A stretch of DNA of 64,000 bases from Streptosporangium sandarakinum (GCF_013409935.1 NZ_JACCCO010000001.1:3348001-3412000); one strand, 5' to 3'; shown: positions 33,066-42,128, counted from the stretch's first letter. Numbers and translations are program-made. The notes: generated from the letters alone by a model not told the origin.

Positions 33066-34892
33066 TCACGACGGTCCGTTCGCGGCGACCGCCTGCCGGG
33101 CCCGCGCGGGGTCATCGGCCTCCAGGGCGGTCCGGGCGTCGTTCCGGCAGCGCTCCAGGGAGCGGAGGGCCAGCGCGTCCCGGACCGGCGCGACGCTCGG
33201 CGCCGACATGGACAGGCTGGTGACGCCCAGCCCGACCAGCACGGGCGCCAGGAGGGGGTCGGCTGCGGCCTCCCCGCACACCCCGATTGGCTTGCCCGCC
33301 GCCCGCCCGGCCCGTGCGCACTCGGAGACCAGCCGCAGGAGCCCCGGCTGCCAGGGGTCGAGCAGGTCGGCGAGCTCTCCGTGCTGGCGGTCCGCGGCGA
33401 AGGCGTACTGGCTGAGGTCGTTGGTGCCGAGGCTGAGGAAGTCGAGCCGCTCCAGCAGGCGGTCCGCCCGGAGCGCGGCGGCCGGAACCTCGATCATCGC
33501 ACCGACGCGGGTGAGCCCCCGCGCCCGCGCCCGCGCGGCGAAGTCGTCCGCCTCGGCCACCGTGGAGACCATCGGCGCCATCACCCACGGCTCCGCGCCG
33601 CTCATCCGGGCCGCCTCGGCGATCGCGTCGAGCTGGGTGTCGAGTACGGCGGGCCGCCCGCGCGCGACACGCAGCCCCCGCACGCCCAGCGCGGGGTTGG
33701 GTTCCCGGCCCGCCCCGAGGAACGGCAGCGGCTTGTCCGACCCCGCGTCGAGCGTGCGGACGACGACCTTCCCGCCCGGGAAGGCCCGGAAGACCTCCTC
33801 GTACGCCGCGACCTGCTCGTCGAAGCCCGGAGCCTCCCTGCGGTCGAGGAAGAGGAACTCGGTGCGGAAGAGCCCCACCCCCTCGGCCTCCACCTCCGGT
33901 CTCAGGTCGGCGGCGGAGCCGATGTTGAGCAGGAGCTCGACCGGGTGGCCGTCGGCGGTCCGGCCGGGGCCGCCGCTCGCGGCCCGCCGACGACGGTCGG
34001 CGGTGGCGCGCCGCCGGATCTCGGCGGCCTCCTCCTCCCCGATGCCGGTACGGACCTCCCCGGTGGTGCCGTCGACCGACACCCAGGTCCCCTCGCCGAT
34101 GCGCGTGGCGCCCGGGCAGGAGACCACGGCGGGCAGGCCGAGCGCGCGGGCGAGGATCGCGGTGTGGCTGGTCGGCCCGCCCCGCTCGGTGACCAGGGCG
34201 AGCACGGTGCCGGTGTCGAGTCCCGCCGTGTCGGCGGGGGCGAGGTCGTCGGCGACGAGGACGAACGGGTGGCCGGGATCGGGGACGCCCGGCACGGGCA
34301 GGCCCAGCACCTCGGCGACGGCCCGGTTGCGGATGTCGTCGAGGTCGGCGGCGCGCTCGGCGATCAGGCCGCCGACCGCCAGCAGCGCCTCCCGGTAACC
34401 GGCGCAGGCGGCGTCGACGGCGTGGGCGGCGTCCATCCCCGCCGCGGCGTTCCCCTCCACCGACTCCAGCAGGCCCGGGTCCGCGGCGATGAACGATTGC
34501 GCCTCCAGGATCGCGCTCGCGGCCGGGTCGGACGCGGCCGCGGCCCGGGCCTCCAGCTCCGAGGCGACGGCCGCCAGCGCGCGCAGCGCCTCGCGGCGCT
34601 CCCGGCCGGGGTCGCGGCCCCGGACCGGGGCGGGGAGCGGGGGCGGGCCCGCCATCCGGAAGACCCTGCCCGCGGCCCGCCCGGGACCGACGCCCAGCCC
34701 GCGCAACGTCCCGGTCACCGGCCCGCCCGATGCCGCCGTATCGGTCCCGGCCGCCGTTCCGGGGTCCACCCTGGGGTCCGTTCCGGGGTCGGTCCCGGTT
34801 CCGGTCCCGGGCGCCGTACCGGTCCCGGCCGTGTTTCCGGGGAGCGGCGCCGTCTCAGACAGGGGCACGGGCGCGGCCGTCGGCTCAGGCAT
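33066..34892 (-). CDS. ptsI: PTS enzyme I (phosphoenolpyruvate-protein phosphotransferase)
   Basis: 608 residues as the frame reads; the usual length is about 560, and the first 55 residues (Ala/Thr/Gly/Pro-rich, TGTGTDPGTDP-type) are probably noise or a linker, so a GTG start near GTLRGLGVGPGRAAG is likely. The phosphoryl-His lies in GGPTSHTAILARALGLPAVV. The PEP-binding TIM barrel carries VGLFRTEFLFLDR, NPALGVRGLR and the catalytic Cys motif IGVCGEAAADPLLAP. It moves phosphate from PEP to HPr in the cytosol. It overlaps ptsH by 8 bp and closes the operon. Confidence 0.96.
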   Translation of the reverse strand: MPEPTAAPVPLSETAPLPGNTAGTGTAPGTGTGTDPGTDPRVDPGTAAGTDTAASGGPVTGTLRGLGVGPGRAAGRVFRMAGPPPLPAPVRGRDPGRERREALRALAAVASELEARAAAASDPAASAILEAQSFIAADPGLLESVEGNAAAGMDAAHAVDAACAGYREALLAVGGLIAERAADLDDIRNRAVAEVLGLPVPGVPDPGHPFVLVADDLAPADTAGLDTGTVLALVTERGGPTSHTAILARALGLPAVVSCPGATRIGEGTWVSVDGTTGEVRTGIGEEEAAEIRRRATADRRRRAASGGPGRTADGHPVELLLNIGSAADLRPEVEAEGVGLFRTEFLFLDRREAPGFDEQVAAYEEVFRAFPGGKVVVRTLDAGSDKPLPFLGAGREPNPALGVRGLRVARGRPAVLDTQLDAIAEAARMSGAEPWVMAPMVSTVAEADDFAARARARGLTRVGAMIEVPAAALRADRLLERLDFLSLGTNDLSQYAFAADRQHGELADLLDPWQPGLLRLVSECARAGRAAGKPIGVCGEAAADPLLAPVLVGLGVTSLSMSAPSVAPVRDALALRSLERCRNDARTALEADDPARARQAVAANGPS

Positions 34893-35169
34893 CCGGCGCC
34901 TCCTCGGCGTCGAGGTCGCGGGAGAGGAGCCCGGCCAGGGAGTCGAGCGCGGCGTCCGCGCCCGGCCCCTCGGCCTCCAGCACGACCTCGGCGCCGTGTT
35001 CCGCCCCGAGGGCCATCACGGCGAGCATGCTGTCGGCGGGGACGGACCTGCCCGCGCCGAGCCGGATCCGCACCGGCACCCCCTGCGCCGCCGCGGCCTG
35101 GACGAAGAGTTTGGCGGGCCGGGCGTGCAGACCCGTGCGCGAGGCGATGACGACTGTCCTTTCCGGCAT
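34885..35169 (-). CDS. ptsH: PTS phosphocarrier protein HPr
   Basis: 94 residues. The phosphoacceptor His15 is in SRTGLHARPAKLFVQ, and Ser47 in SVPADSMLAVMAL lies where HPr kinase acts in Firmicutes, though such a kinase is not usual in actinobacteria. It sits between the dehydrogenase and ptsI genes, overlapping the latter. It relays phosphate from enzyme I to the IIA protein encoded upstream. Confidence 0.96.
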   Translation of the reverse strand: MPERTVVIASRTGLHARPAKLFVQAAAAQGVPVRIRLGAGRSVPADSMLAVMALGAEHGAEVVLEAEGPGADAALDSLAGLLSRDLDAEEAPDA

Positions 35170-35272
35170 TGTCCGGACTTCCTCTCTGGCGGGGGGCGGG
35201 GATGGTGGTGCGGGCCCGAGCCGGGGCCGAGGCCGGGGCTGGGATCGGAGCCAGGGCCGGGGCCGGGACCGG

Positions 35273-36310
35273 TCAGGGCTCGACGGTGACCTTGATGGCC
35301 TCGCCGCGGCTGACGATGCCGATCCCGTCGAGGACCTCAGGGAGCGGCAGCCGATGGGTGATCAGGTCGGCGACGGGGACCCGCCCGTCGGCGATCAGCC
35401 GCAGGGCCTGGGCGTTGTGCGCCGGGCTGGACCCGTTGGCGCCGACGATGGTCAGCTCCCGGTAGTGCACCAGGTTGGAGTCGCACCGGATGATCGGATC
35501 GTCCTTGGGCAGGCCGCCGAAGAAGCTGATCCGTCCCTGGCGGGCCGCCATCCGCAGCGCCTGCTCCTGAGCCGCGCCGGAGGCCGCGGCGGTGATGACG
35601 ACGTCGGCGCCCCGGCCCTCGGTCAGCTTGAGCACCTGGTCCACCACGTCCCCGGAGCCCTCCCCGCTGTGCACGGCGGCGTCCGGCCGTACCAGCGACG
35701 CCGCCGCCTCCAGCCGTCCGGCGTTGACGTCGACGAGGAACACCCGGGCGGCTCCGCGCGAGCGGGCCAGCCGTACGTGGAGACAGCCGATGGGGCCCGA
35801 CCCCATGACCACCACGTCGTCGCCCTCGCCGACCCGGGCCAGCTCCTGGCCGTTGAGCACGCAGGCGAGCGGCTCGGCCACCGACGCCTCGGCGAAGCCG
35901 ACCCCGTCGGGGATGCGGTTGACGCCGTCCACGGCCAGGACCTTCTCGGGCACCACCATGTACTCCGCGAAGCCGCCGTCGTAGTGGTAGCCCATCGACT
36001 CCTGGTTCGGGCAGACCGTCATCCGTCCCCGAAGGCACTCGCCGCACCGGCCGCAGGGGATGGCGGCGATCACCTGCACCCGGTCGCCCGGCGCCCAGCC
36101 GCCCGCCCCGTCGACCACCTCCCCGGCGATCTCGTGGCCCATGACCCTCGGCGGCCTGATGTGGTGGTGCCCGTACCTGAGGATCTTGGCGTCGGTGCCG
36201 CAGGTCGAGCAGTTGCGCACGCGGATCCTGAGCTCCCCGGGCCCGGCGACGGGTTCGTCGGCGTCCTCGACCCGGATGTCACCGGGGGCGTGGAAACGGG
36301 CGACCTTCAT
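35273..36310 (-). CDS. Zinc-dependent polyol (phosphate) dehydrogenase, MDR family
   Basis: 345 residues of the medium-chain zinc alcohol/threonine/iditol dehydrogenase family. Catalytic zinc ligands are in CSTCGTDAKI and MGHEIAGEV. Structural zinc is held by CGRCGECLRGRMTVC. The NAD-binding GSGPIGCLHVRLA and acidic LVDVN at the end of strand 2 favour NAD. Its start overlaps the IIA gene (ATGA), so it belongs to the PTS operon and most likely oxidises the incoming polyol phosphate. The usual mtlD type is absent. Confidence 0.92.
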   Translation of the reverse strand: MKVARFHAPGDIRVEDADEPVAGPGELRIRVRNCSTCGTDAKILRYGHHHIRPPRVMGHEIAGEVVDGAGGWAPGDRVQVIAAIPCGRCGECLRGRMTVCPNQESMGYHYDGGFAEYMVVPEKVLAVDGVNRIPDGVGFAEASVAEPLACVLNGQELARVGEGDDVVVMGSGPIGCLHVRLARSRGAARVFLVDVNAGRLEAAASLVRPDAAVHSGEGSGDVVDQVLKLTEGRGADVVITAAASGAAQEQALRMAARQGRISFFGGLPKDDPIIRCDSNLVHYRELTIVGANGSSPAHNAQALRLIADGRVPVADLITHRLPLPEVLDGIGIVSRGEAIKVTVEP

Positions 36311-36759
36311 TCTTCCTCCTCGATCGGTTCCAGCAGGCGCAGCACCTCGGCGACCTCCTCCGCCTCGCGGAGCGCACGGGCACGCTCGGGGTCCATCAGG
36401 ATCCGGGCCAGCGCGGAGAGCAGCCGCAGGTGGCCGTCACCTCGGGCGGCGATGCCGACGCACACCGTCACCCGCTCGCCGTCCCAGTCGACGCCGTCCG
36501 GGAAGCGCAGCACGCAGAGGGCGTCGTGCCTGACGACCTCCTTGGCCTTCAGGGTGCCGTGCGGGATGGCGACCCCCTCGCCCATGTAGGTCGAGACCGC
36601 GCGCTCGCGCTCCAGCATGGCGTCGAGATAGGGGGACTCGACCGCGCCGACCTCCATCAGCGCCCGGCCGCACTGCAGGATCGCGTCGTCCCGGTCGGCC
36701 GCCGAGGCGGTGAGCCGTACGGCGCGCGGGTCGAGGGGAAGGGGCGCGGTCTCAGCCAC
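36307..36759 (-). CDS. mtlF: PTS mannitol/fructose-type IIA component
   Basis: 150 residues. The phosphorylated His67 is in STYMGEGVAIPHGTLKAKE, and FPDGVDWDGERVTVCVGIAA is the second conserved block. This is the mannitol-type IIA fold, encoded separately as in Gram-positive mtlF. It takes phosphate from HPr and passes it to IIB. It overlaps IIB by 8 bp upstream and the dehydrogenase by 4 bp downstream. Confidence 0.94.
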   Translation of the reverse strand: MAETAPLPLDPRAVRLTASAADRDDAILQCGRALMEVGAVESPYLDAMLERERAVSTYMGEGVAIPHGTLKAKEVVRHDALCVLRFPDGVDWDGERVTVCVGIAARGDGHLRLLSALARILMDPERARALREAEEVAEVLRLLEPIEEEE

Positions 36760-37060
36760 CGACGGTCCCGCCCTTCTTGATGGTGTCGACGAGCCGCGTC
36801 ACGGCGGGGTCGCCGATGAACACCTGGAAGGGGACCAGCACGGTGCCCGGAGCCGCGGCCCTGGCGCGGTCGGCCAGTCCCGCGTGGCAGAGCACCACAT
36901 CGGCGTCGCCGGGAATGGAGTTGACCGGGGTGTGCACCACCTCCACCCCCGCCCCCTTGAGCTGGCGGCGGACCTGGGTGGCGAGCATGACGCTGCTGCC
37001 CATGCCCGCGTCGCAGGCCACAACGATCTTGCGGATGTCCTTGCCGTCGATGCCGGCCAT
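36752..37060 (-). CDS. PTS mannitol-type IIB component
   Basis: 102 residues. The phosphocysteine Cys16 is in IVVACDAGMGSSVMLATQ, the IIB-mannitol P-loop. The tail FQVFIGDPAVTRLVDTI is usual. It is normally fused to IIC in mannitol permeases; here the two are separate genes, three bases apart. It passes phosphate to the sugar during import. Confidence 0.95.
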   Translation of the reverse strand: MAGIDGKDIRKIVVACDAGMGSSVMLATQVRRQLKGAGVEVVHTPVNSIPGDADVVLCHAGLADRARAAAPGTVLVPFQVFIGDPAVTRLVDTIKKGGTVGG

Positions 37061-37063
37061 GGG

Positions 37064-38248
37064 TCATGCCTCCTTGCTGGCGGGTGAGGTGGCGGGAACG
37101 GTGCCGGGAACGGTCTCCTCCGGGGCCTCCGGGCCCTTCGCATCCGCGTCCGAGTCCGGGGCCGTACGGGTGGCCGCGGTCGTGTCCGCGTCCGTGTCCT
37201 TCTCGCCCCGGCCGAAGCCCAGCAGCACCGCCGCGACCGCGAAGGACACGGCCGTGGCGACGACGATCCCGGCGGCGGAGGCGAACCAGCCGCCCTTGGG
37301 GGTCACCGCGAAGTAGGCGAAGACGCTGCCGGGGGACGGCGGAGCCACCAGGCCGGCGCCGGTGATGATGAAGGTGAAGACCCCCGCGGCGCCGCCGGCG
37401 ATGACGGCGAGGATCAGGCGCGGCTTCATGAGGACGTACGGGAAGTAGATCTCGTGGATGCCGCCGAAGAAGTGGATGATCATCGCGGCGGGGGTGCTGG
37501 GGCGCAGCGCCCGGGGGCCGAAGAACAGGAAGGCGAGCAGCAGGCCGAGGCCGGGGCCGGGGTTGCTCTCCAGCATGAACAGGATGGACTTGCCGTGCTC
37601 GGCGGCCTCGGCCACGCCCAGCGGGCTGAGCACGCCGTGGTTGATGGCGTTGTTGAGGAACAGCACCTTGGCGGGCTCGATCAGGACCGAGGCCAGCGGG
37701 AGCAGGTTGTTGCCCACCAGCCAGCCGACCGCCTCGCCCGCCGCCCTGGTCACCGTCTGGATGACCGGGCCGATGCCCAGGACGCCCAGTATCGCCATGG
37801 CGCCGCCGACGATGCCCGCGGTGAAGTTGTCCACCAGCATCTCGAAGCCGGCCTTCGTCCGGTCCTGGGTGAAGCCGTCCACCAGTTTGATCAGGTAGGC
37901 GGCGAGCGGACCGATGATCATCGCGCCGAGGAACATCGGCACCTCGGCGCCGACGACCACGCCCATGGTGGCGACCGCGCCCACCACGGCGCCGCGCTGG
38001 CCGTGGACCATCCGCCCGCCGGTGTAGCCGATCAGGACCGGGATCAGGACCTTGACCATCGGTTCGACGAGGGCGGCCAGGGTCTCGTTGGGCAGCCAGC
38101 CGGTGGGGATGAACAGCGCGGTGATCAGACCCCAGGCGATGAAGGCTCCGATGTTGGGCATGATCATTCCGGCGAGGTGCCCGCCGAAGCGCTGGATGGT
38201 GGCTCTCACCCCGGTCCCCTGGACGGTGGGTGTGTAGTCGGTGCTCAT
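37064..38248 (-). CDS. mtlA: PTS mannitol-type IIC permease
   Basis: 394 residues with about eight membrane helices. Hallmarks of MtlA IIC are GAFIAWGLITALFIPTGW, GYTGGRMVHGQRGAVVG, PMFLGAMIIGPLAAYL and the substrate-site block GFEMLVDNFTAGIVGGAM. The last 50 residues are low-complexity and cytosolic, where IIB would be attached. It imports a hexitol, most likely mannitol, and phosphorylates it through IIB. Confidence 0.94.
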   Translation of the reverse strand: MSTDYTPTVQGTGVRATIQRFGGHLAGMIMPNIGAFIAWGLITALFIPTGWLPNETLAALVEPMVKVLIPVLIGYTGGRMVHGQRGAVVGAVATMGVVVGAEVPMFLGAMIIGPLAAYLIKLVDGFTQDRTKAGFEMLVDNFTAGIVGGAMAILGVLGIGPVIQTVTRAAGEAVGWLVGNNLLPLASVLIEPAKVLFLNNAINHGVLSPLGVAEAAEHGKSILFMLESNPGPGLGLLLAFLFFGPRALRPSTPAAMIIHFFGGIHEIYFPYVLMKPRLILAVIAGGAAGVFTFIITGAGLVAPPSPGSVFAYFAVTPKGGWFASAAGIVVATAVSFAVAAVLLGFGRGEKDTDADTTAATRTAPDSDADAKGPEAPEETVPGTVPATSPASKEA

Positions 38249-38361
38249 CCGGTGTGCTCCTTCCGGGGTGACCGGCGGCGCGTCGGGCCTGCCGGTCAGG
38301 GGGGTGGTGGTGCGCCGCTGTCAGCCCCCGGACCACAGCGGCAGGGTGGGATCGGTCTTCG

Positions 38362-39303
38362 TCAGCCCCCGGACCGCAGCGGCAGGGCGGGATCGGCCGT
38401 GAAAGTGCGGACGTGGTCGCGGCGGATGTCGGCCGGACCGGGCATCCGGCTGCCGGGCAGCCCCACGGCGGCCGTCGCCCAGGCCAGCGCCTCGACCAGT
38501 GCGGCCTCGCCCCGCGCTCCGGCGGCGAGGAACCCGGCCAGCATGGCGTCGCCGGCCCCGACGGTGCTGCGGGGTTCGGCGACCGGGCCCTCGCCGTACC
38601 AGACCTGGTCGCCTTCGAGGAGGACCGCGCCGTCGGGCCCGAGGCTGGCCAGGACCGTGCCCGCTCCCCGGGAGCGCAGCGTCGCGGCGGCTTCGATCGC
38701 GTCACCGAGCGTCGTGATCGCCCGGCCGGTCGCCTCGGCGAGCTCCTCCCGGTTGGGCTTGACCAGCGCGGGCCCCGCTTCCAGGGCCTCCCTCAGGGCG
38801 GGCCCGCTGGTGTCGACCGCGACGAGGATGCCCGCGCGGGCGAAACGGCGGCACAGGCGGGCGTAGACGTCGGCCGGCACCTCGGGCGGCAGGCTGCCGG
38901 AGGCGACCACCCAGTCCGCGGAGCCCGCCGCGCCGAGCACCGCCTCGGCGAGGGCGTCCAGCTCGGCCGGGGACAGGGCCGTGCCCGGCTCGTTGATCTT
39001 CGTGACCGTGCCGTCGGGTTCGGCCAGCGCGACGTTGGAGCGGGTCGGCCCGGTGACCGGAACGGTCACCATGTCGATGCCCTCATCCGACAGCAGGGAG
39101 ATGAGCCGCCTGCCCTCCTCGCCGCCGTAGGGGACGACCGCGCGGGAGCGGACGGCGTTGGCCAGCAGCGCGCGGGAGACGTTCACCCCCTTGCCGCCCG
39201 GATCGAGATGGGTGGCCGCGGAGCGGATGACGGCGCCGCGGTCGAGCGACCCGATGTCGATCGTCCGGTCCAGGCTGGGGTTGAGGGTCAGCGTCACGAT
39301 CAT
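38362..39303 (-). CDS. PfkB-family 1-phosphofructokinase-type kinase
   Basis: 313 residues. The N-terminal TLTLNPSLDRTIDI and PGGKGVNVSRALLANA are the sugar-phosphate site of 1-phosphofructokinase/tagatose-6-phosphate kinases. STVGAGDAMLAGFLAAG is the C-terminal ATP and catalytic-base (Asp) motif. It would phosphorylate the ketose phosphate made by the dehydrogenase, feeding glycolysis. Its start overlaps the DeoR gene by 4 bp; a 113-bp gap with a short direct repeat of GTCAGCCCCCGGACC separates it from IIC. Confidence 0.92.
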   Translation of the reverse strand: MIVTLTLNPSLDRTIDIGSLDRGAVIRSAATHLDPGGKGVNVSRALLANAVRSRAVVPYGGEEGRRLISLLSDEGIDMVTVPVTGPTRSNVALAEPDGTVTKINEPGTALSPAELDALAEAVLGAAGSADWVVASGSLPPEVPADVYARLCRRFARAGILVAVDTSGPALREALEAGPALVKPNREELAEATGRAITTLGDAIEAAATLRSRGAGTVLASLGPDGAVLLEGDQVWYGEGPVAEPRSTVGAGDAMLAGFLAAGARGEAALVEALAWATAAVGLPGSRMPGPADIRRDHVRTFTADPALPLRSGG

Positions 39304-40061
39304 GCACGCACCACCTCGGGACCGGCCGCCGCGATCTCGGCCGCCGTCGCGGCGTCCAGGCCGGTGTCGCTGATCACGAGGTCGATCTCGGACAGCGTGG
39401 CGAAACGGGCCAGGTAGGTGTTGGTGAACTTGGTGTGGTCGGCGAGCAGCACGCTCCGCTGCGCCGCGCCGATCATCGCCCGCTTGATCGCGGCCTCGGC
39501 CGGGTCGGGGGTGGTGAGGCCCTTGGACACCGAGCAGCCGTTGGCCGCCATGAACGCCACGTCCACGTGCAGGTCGGCGAGCGGGCGCAGGGCCCAGTCG
39601 TCGACGGTGGCCAGTGTCCGCCCGCGCACCCGGCCGCCCAGCATGATCACGTTCAGGCCGGGCCGTACGGCCAGCGCGGTCGCCAGGGGCGGGGAGTTGA
39701 CGATGACCGTGAGCTCCCGGTCGGGAGGCAGGATCTGGACCAGCCGCGCGGTGGTCGTCCCCGCGTCGAGGATGACCGCGCCGTCCTCCGGGAGTTCGGC
39801 GAGGGCGGCCTTGGCGATGCGCTCCTTCTCGGCGGTCATCACCTCGTCCCTGGTGGCCAGGGCGGGCTCGAAGCCCAGCCGCTCCACGGGGATGGCGCCG
39901 CCGTGCACCCGCCGCAGCACGCCCGCCCGCTCCAGCGCGGTCAGGTCACGGCGGATGGTCTCGGTGGTGACGGCGAACTCCTCCGCCAGCGCCATCACGT
40001 CCGCCCGCCCGGCCTCCCGGGCGCGCCGCAGGATCTCCTGCTGCCGCTCCTCGGCGTACAT
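39300..40061 (-). CDS. DeoR/GlpR-family repressor of the PTS operon
   Basis: 253 residues. The N-terminal HTH reads ILRRAREAGRADVMALAEEFAVTTETIRRDLTALERAGVLRRVHGGAI, and the C-terminal sensor domain has the phosphosugar-binding DAGTTTARLVQILP and MLGGRVRGRTLAT motifs. It is the first gene of the operon and thus auto-regulating. The inducer would be a fructose-phosphate-like intermediate. The promoter region is 40062-40140, which is A+T-richer. Confidence 0.94.
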   Translation of the reverse strand: MYAEERQQEILRRAREAGRADVMALAEEFAVTTETIRRDLTALERAGVLRRVHGGAIPVERLGFEPALATRDEVMTAEKERIAKAALAELPEDGAVILDAGTTTARLVQILPPDRELTVIVNSPPLATALAVRPGLNVIMLGGRVRGRTLATVDDWALRPLADLHVDVAFMAANGCSVSKGLTTPDPAEAAIKRAMIGAAQRSVLLADHTKFTNTYLARFATLSEIDLVISDTGLDAATAAEIAAAGPEVVRA

Positions 40062-40402
40062 GGTGTTGATTCACCGCCGTTTCGATTTGGTTTCATCTTT
40101 ATTTACACCCGTATGTGTTGGAAAACAAGGGTGCAGCTCTTCGGCGTCCCTCCTGCCGGCGGGCACGCCGAGGCGATGGCGTCCGCCGTCAACGGGGCTT
40201 TCCGTGGCTGCCGGCCGAGAGCAGGGGCAAGGGTCAGGACTCGAAGACCAAGGTCAAGATAAAGATCGCGACCGATGGCCAGGGCCGGGAGCGGAACCGG
40301 GACCGGGACCGAGGTCAGGGACCGGGACCGGAGCCAAAGGTCGAGGCCGGAAGGCAGGGGTCGCCCATGACGGCGCACGGCCAGGTGCCCCGAAACGGCC
40401 GA

Positions 40403-40440
40403 CGGCACCCGGCCGGGGCTTACGGCCCGGCCGGGTGCCG
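40403..40440. terminator. Perfect 15-bp stem terminator
   Basis: CGGCACCCGGCCGGG (40403-40417) pairs with CCCGGCCGGGTGCCG (40426-40440). It is downstream of the small minus-strand gene at 40492. The rest of 40141-40402 has GGGACCGGGACCG-type simple repeats and no gene. Confidence 0.85.
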
Positions 40441-40491
40441 CTTCTCGTGCTCAGCCGCCAGACTTCCCGGTGGTACACGCGGGAGCACCGC

Positions 40492-40680
40492 CTACCGCCT
40501 CATGGCCCTGTAGCGCCTGAGCAGGGCTGTGATCTCGTCGTGGTCGCGTGCGCCGTTCAGCTCGTCGAGCAGATCGTCGGGGCACAACTCGTAGAGGTCG
40601 CCCCACCAGCGGCGCGTCTTGTTGTCCCAGATCCGGTAGCCGCCGGGAACACCTCTGGCGACATAGCGCCTCCTGCCCAT
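40492..40680 (-). CDS. Small protein, unknown function
   Basis: 62 residues rich in Arg, Trp and Tyr: GGYRIWDNKTRRWWGDLYELCPDDLLDELNGARDHDEITALLRRY. The composition and C-terminal helix are typical of short conserved actinomycete proteins that occur in accessory regions. No family name is known to me. A second possible start in another frame follows the AGGAGG at its 5' end, so the frame choice rests on composition. Confidence 0.5.
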   Translation of the reverse strand: MGRRRYVARGVPGGYRIWDNKTRRWWGDLYELCPDDLLDELNGARDHDEITALLRRYRAMRR

Positions 40681-40774
40681 GGTTCGCCACCCTGCAGTGC
40701 GCCGATCCGGAGGGCAAGCCCGGCGATCAACCGCGCTCCCCGGCGAACGGGGGTGAAAGCTCCCCCCTCCAAGC

Positions 40775-40830
40775 CGCAGTGCGGTCGGAGTCCGCGACGC
40801 CGGGCCGTACGGCGACGCACCGCATCACCT
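40775..40830 (+). other. Degenerate partial copy of the conserved stem-loop region
   Basis: GTCCGCGACGCCGGGCCGTA followed by CGGCG matches, with two changes, the sequence just downstream of the stem-loop at 58947-58992. The preceding GCCGCAGTGCGGTCGG matches the right arm of that hairpin. The CCGGCCCCCAGG loop part is lost. Confidence 0.45.
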
Positions 40831-40906
40831 TGGCCCTTACGGGTTCCCATGGGATCGATCCGGCCGCGCCGCCATGTCGGAGGGACACCGCGTGAACGCT
40901 TACGGC

Positions 40907-41383
40907 CTACTCGGTATCGAGATGGAGGAGCTGGGAGATGCGCTGGCGGGGCAGCATCAGCACATGGCTCACATCGTGAATGCTCCATCCCTTGTCCAGG
41001 AGGAGACGGGCGGCGCTGCGGGTCGCGCCGACCTCGGCCGGCTCGGCTTCAGCGCGCGCCGAGCGGGCATCCATGACGGCCGCCAGCGCTGCCTTGGCTT
41101 CCGGGTCGGCGGGAACGACCTGGAAGCAGGTCATGCCGGGCTCGTCCTGAAGCAGGTCGAGGACGCGTCGGGCGATGTTCTTCCTGGCCTCTCTCCAGGT
41201 CGCGCCCTCGGCTCGGACGACGTCTCCGCCGGGAAGGTCGCGGGCGACAGCGATCCACTGATCTCCGCTGTGGGTGAGGGTGGCGGCGACATAGCGGCTG
41301 ACGGTCTCGACCTCGCCCTCGGCCTCGTCGGAGGTGTCCAGGAAGTTGGGTTCATCGAAGATCTTCTCGGCGTATGTCCGCAT
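40907..41383 (-). CDS. HicB-like protein with C-terminal HTH
   Basis: 158 residues. The middle (SRYVAATLTHSGDQWIAVARDLPGGDVVRAEGATWREARKNI) fits the partial RNase H fold of HicB antitoxins, with the usual ARDLPG and ATWREA blocks. The C-terminal 40 residues (RSAARLLLDKGWSIHDVSHVLMLPRQRISQLLHL) look like a helix-turn-helix. No HicA toxin gene is adjacent, so it is an orphan. The role is probably DNA binding or antitoxin. Confidence 0.65.
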   Translation of the reverse strand: MRTYAEKIFDEPNFLDTSDEAEGEVETVSRYVAATLTHSGDQWIAVARDLPGGDVVRAEGATWREARKNIARRVLDLLQDEPGMTCFQVVPADPEAKAALAAVMDARSARAEAEPAEVGATRSAARLLLDKGWSIHDVSHVLMLPRQRISQLLHLDTE

Positions 41384-41468
41384 GGTCGGAACGTAGAGTC
41401 GACACGGCTTCCCGTCCAGTGGATCGGCCGCGTGACGATCTCCGGCGCCCGACCGACTGTCGATCGCG

Positions 41469-42128
41469 TCAAGCCCTGAACGCCCTGACCGCCAGGGCGT
41501 AGGGAATGGGGTCCTCGCGCGGCTCGGTCACCCGGTCGATGTTCAGCCCCGCGTCGATGAACGCGTTGATCAGGTCGGGCAGTGGTACATGGCTCATGCC
41601 CACCCTGTCCCGAAGCCCGCCCTCGCGCCACCACGGCGAACGCCTGTGCCGGCCCGTGATCCGGTACGTGGGGTGGATGACCATCGCCCCGTCCGGACGC
41701 GGCTCGATGTGAGGACCGTTGAAACACGGATGCACGCCGTAGAACAGCAGCATCCCACCCGGCCGCAGCACGCGGGCGGCCTCCCGCACCAGGCCGGCGA
41801 AGTCGCCGACATCGGTGGAGACCCACAGCGCGGTGACCGTGGCGAAGGTGCCCGCGGCGAACGGAAGCCTCGTGGCGTCACCCTGCAGGAGTGGAGCTCC
41901 GTCCCTGCCACGGGCCAGGCGTAGCTGGTCGGCCGAGCGGTCCAGGCCGACGACGGTGCGGCCGGTGGACCGGATGGCTTCGAGGTACAGGCCGGTACCG
42001 CAGCCGATGTCCAGGCACAGGCCGGCCCCGGGGCCGAGGAGATCGACGATCCAGGCGGCGTTACCACCGGCACCGGGCCCGATGTAGCCGTCGTACCATT
42101 CGGCCTGGCCGTCATATCGCGCGGTCAT
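41469..42128 (-). CDS. Class I SAM-dependent methyltransferase
   Basis: 219 residues. Motif I is LCLDIGCGTGLYLEAI, acidic motif II is VVGLDRSADQL, motif III is GDATRLPFAAGTFATVTALWV, and a post-motif reads LRPGGMLLFYGVHP. The fold is Methyltransf_11, acting on a small molecule. The start is at the ATG 4 bp into a low-G+C stretch. No pathway context is nearby. Confidence 0.9.
   Translation of the reverse strand: MTARYDGQAEWYDGYIGPGAGGNAAWIVDLLGPGAGLCLDIGCGTGLYLEAIRSTGRTVVGLDRSADQLRLARGRDGAPLLQGDATRLPFAAGTFATVTALWVSTDVGDFAGLVREAARVLRPGGMLLFYGVHPCFNGPHIEPRPDGAMVIHPTYRITGRHRRSPWWREGGLRDRVGMSHVPLPDLINAFIDAGLNIDRVTEPREDPIPYALAVRAFRA

Noticed and set aside
37454..39417. Long plus-strand frames antisense to the PTS genes
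   Set aside because: They are His/Gly/Asp-rich shadows; every PTS motif is on the minus strand.
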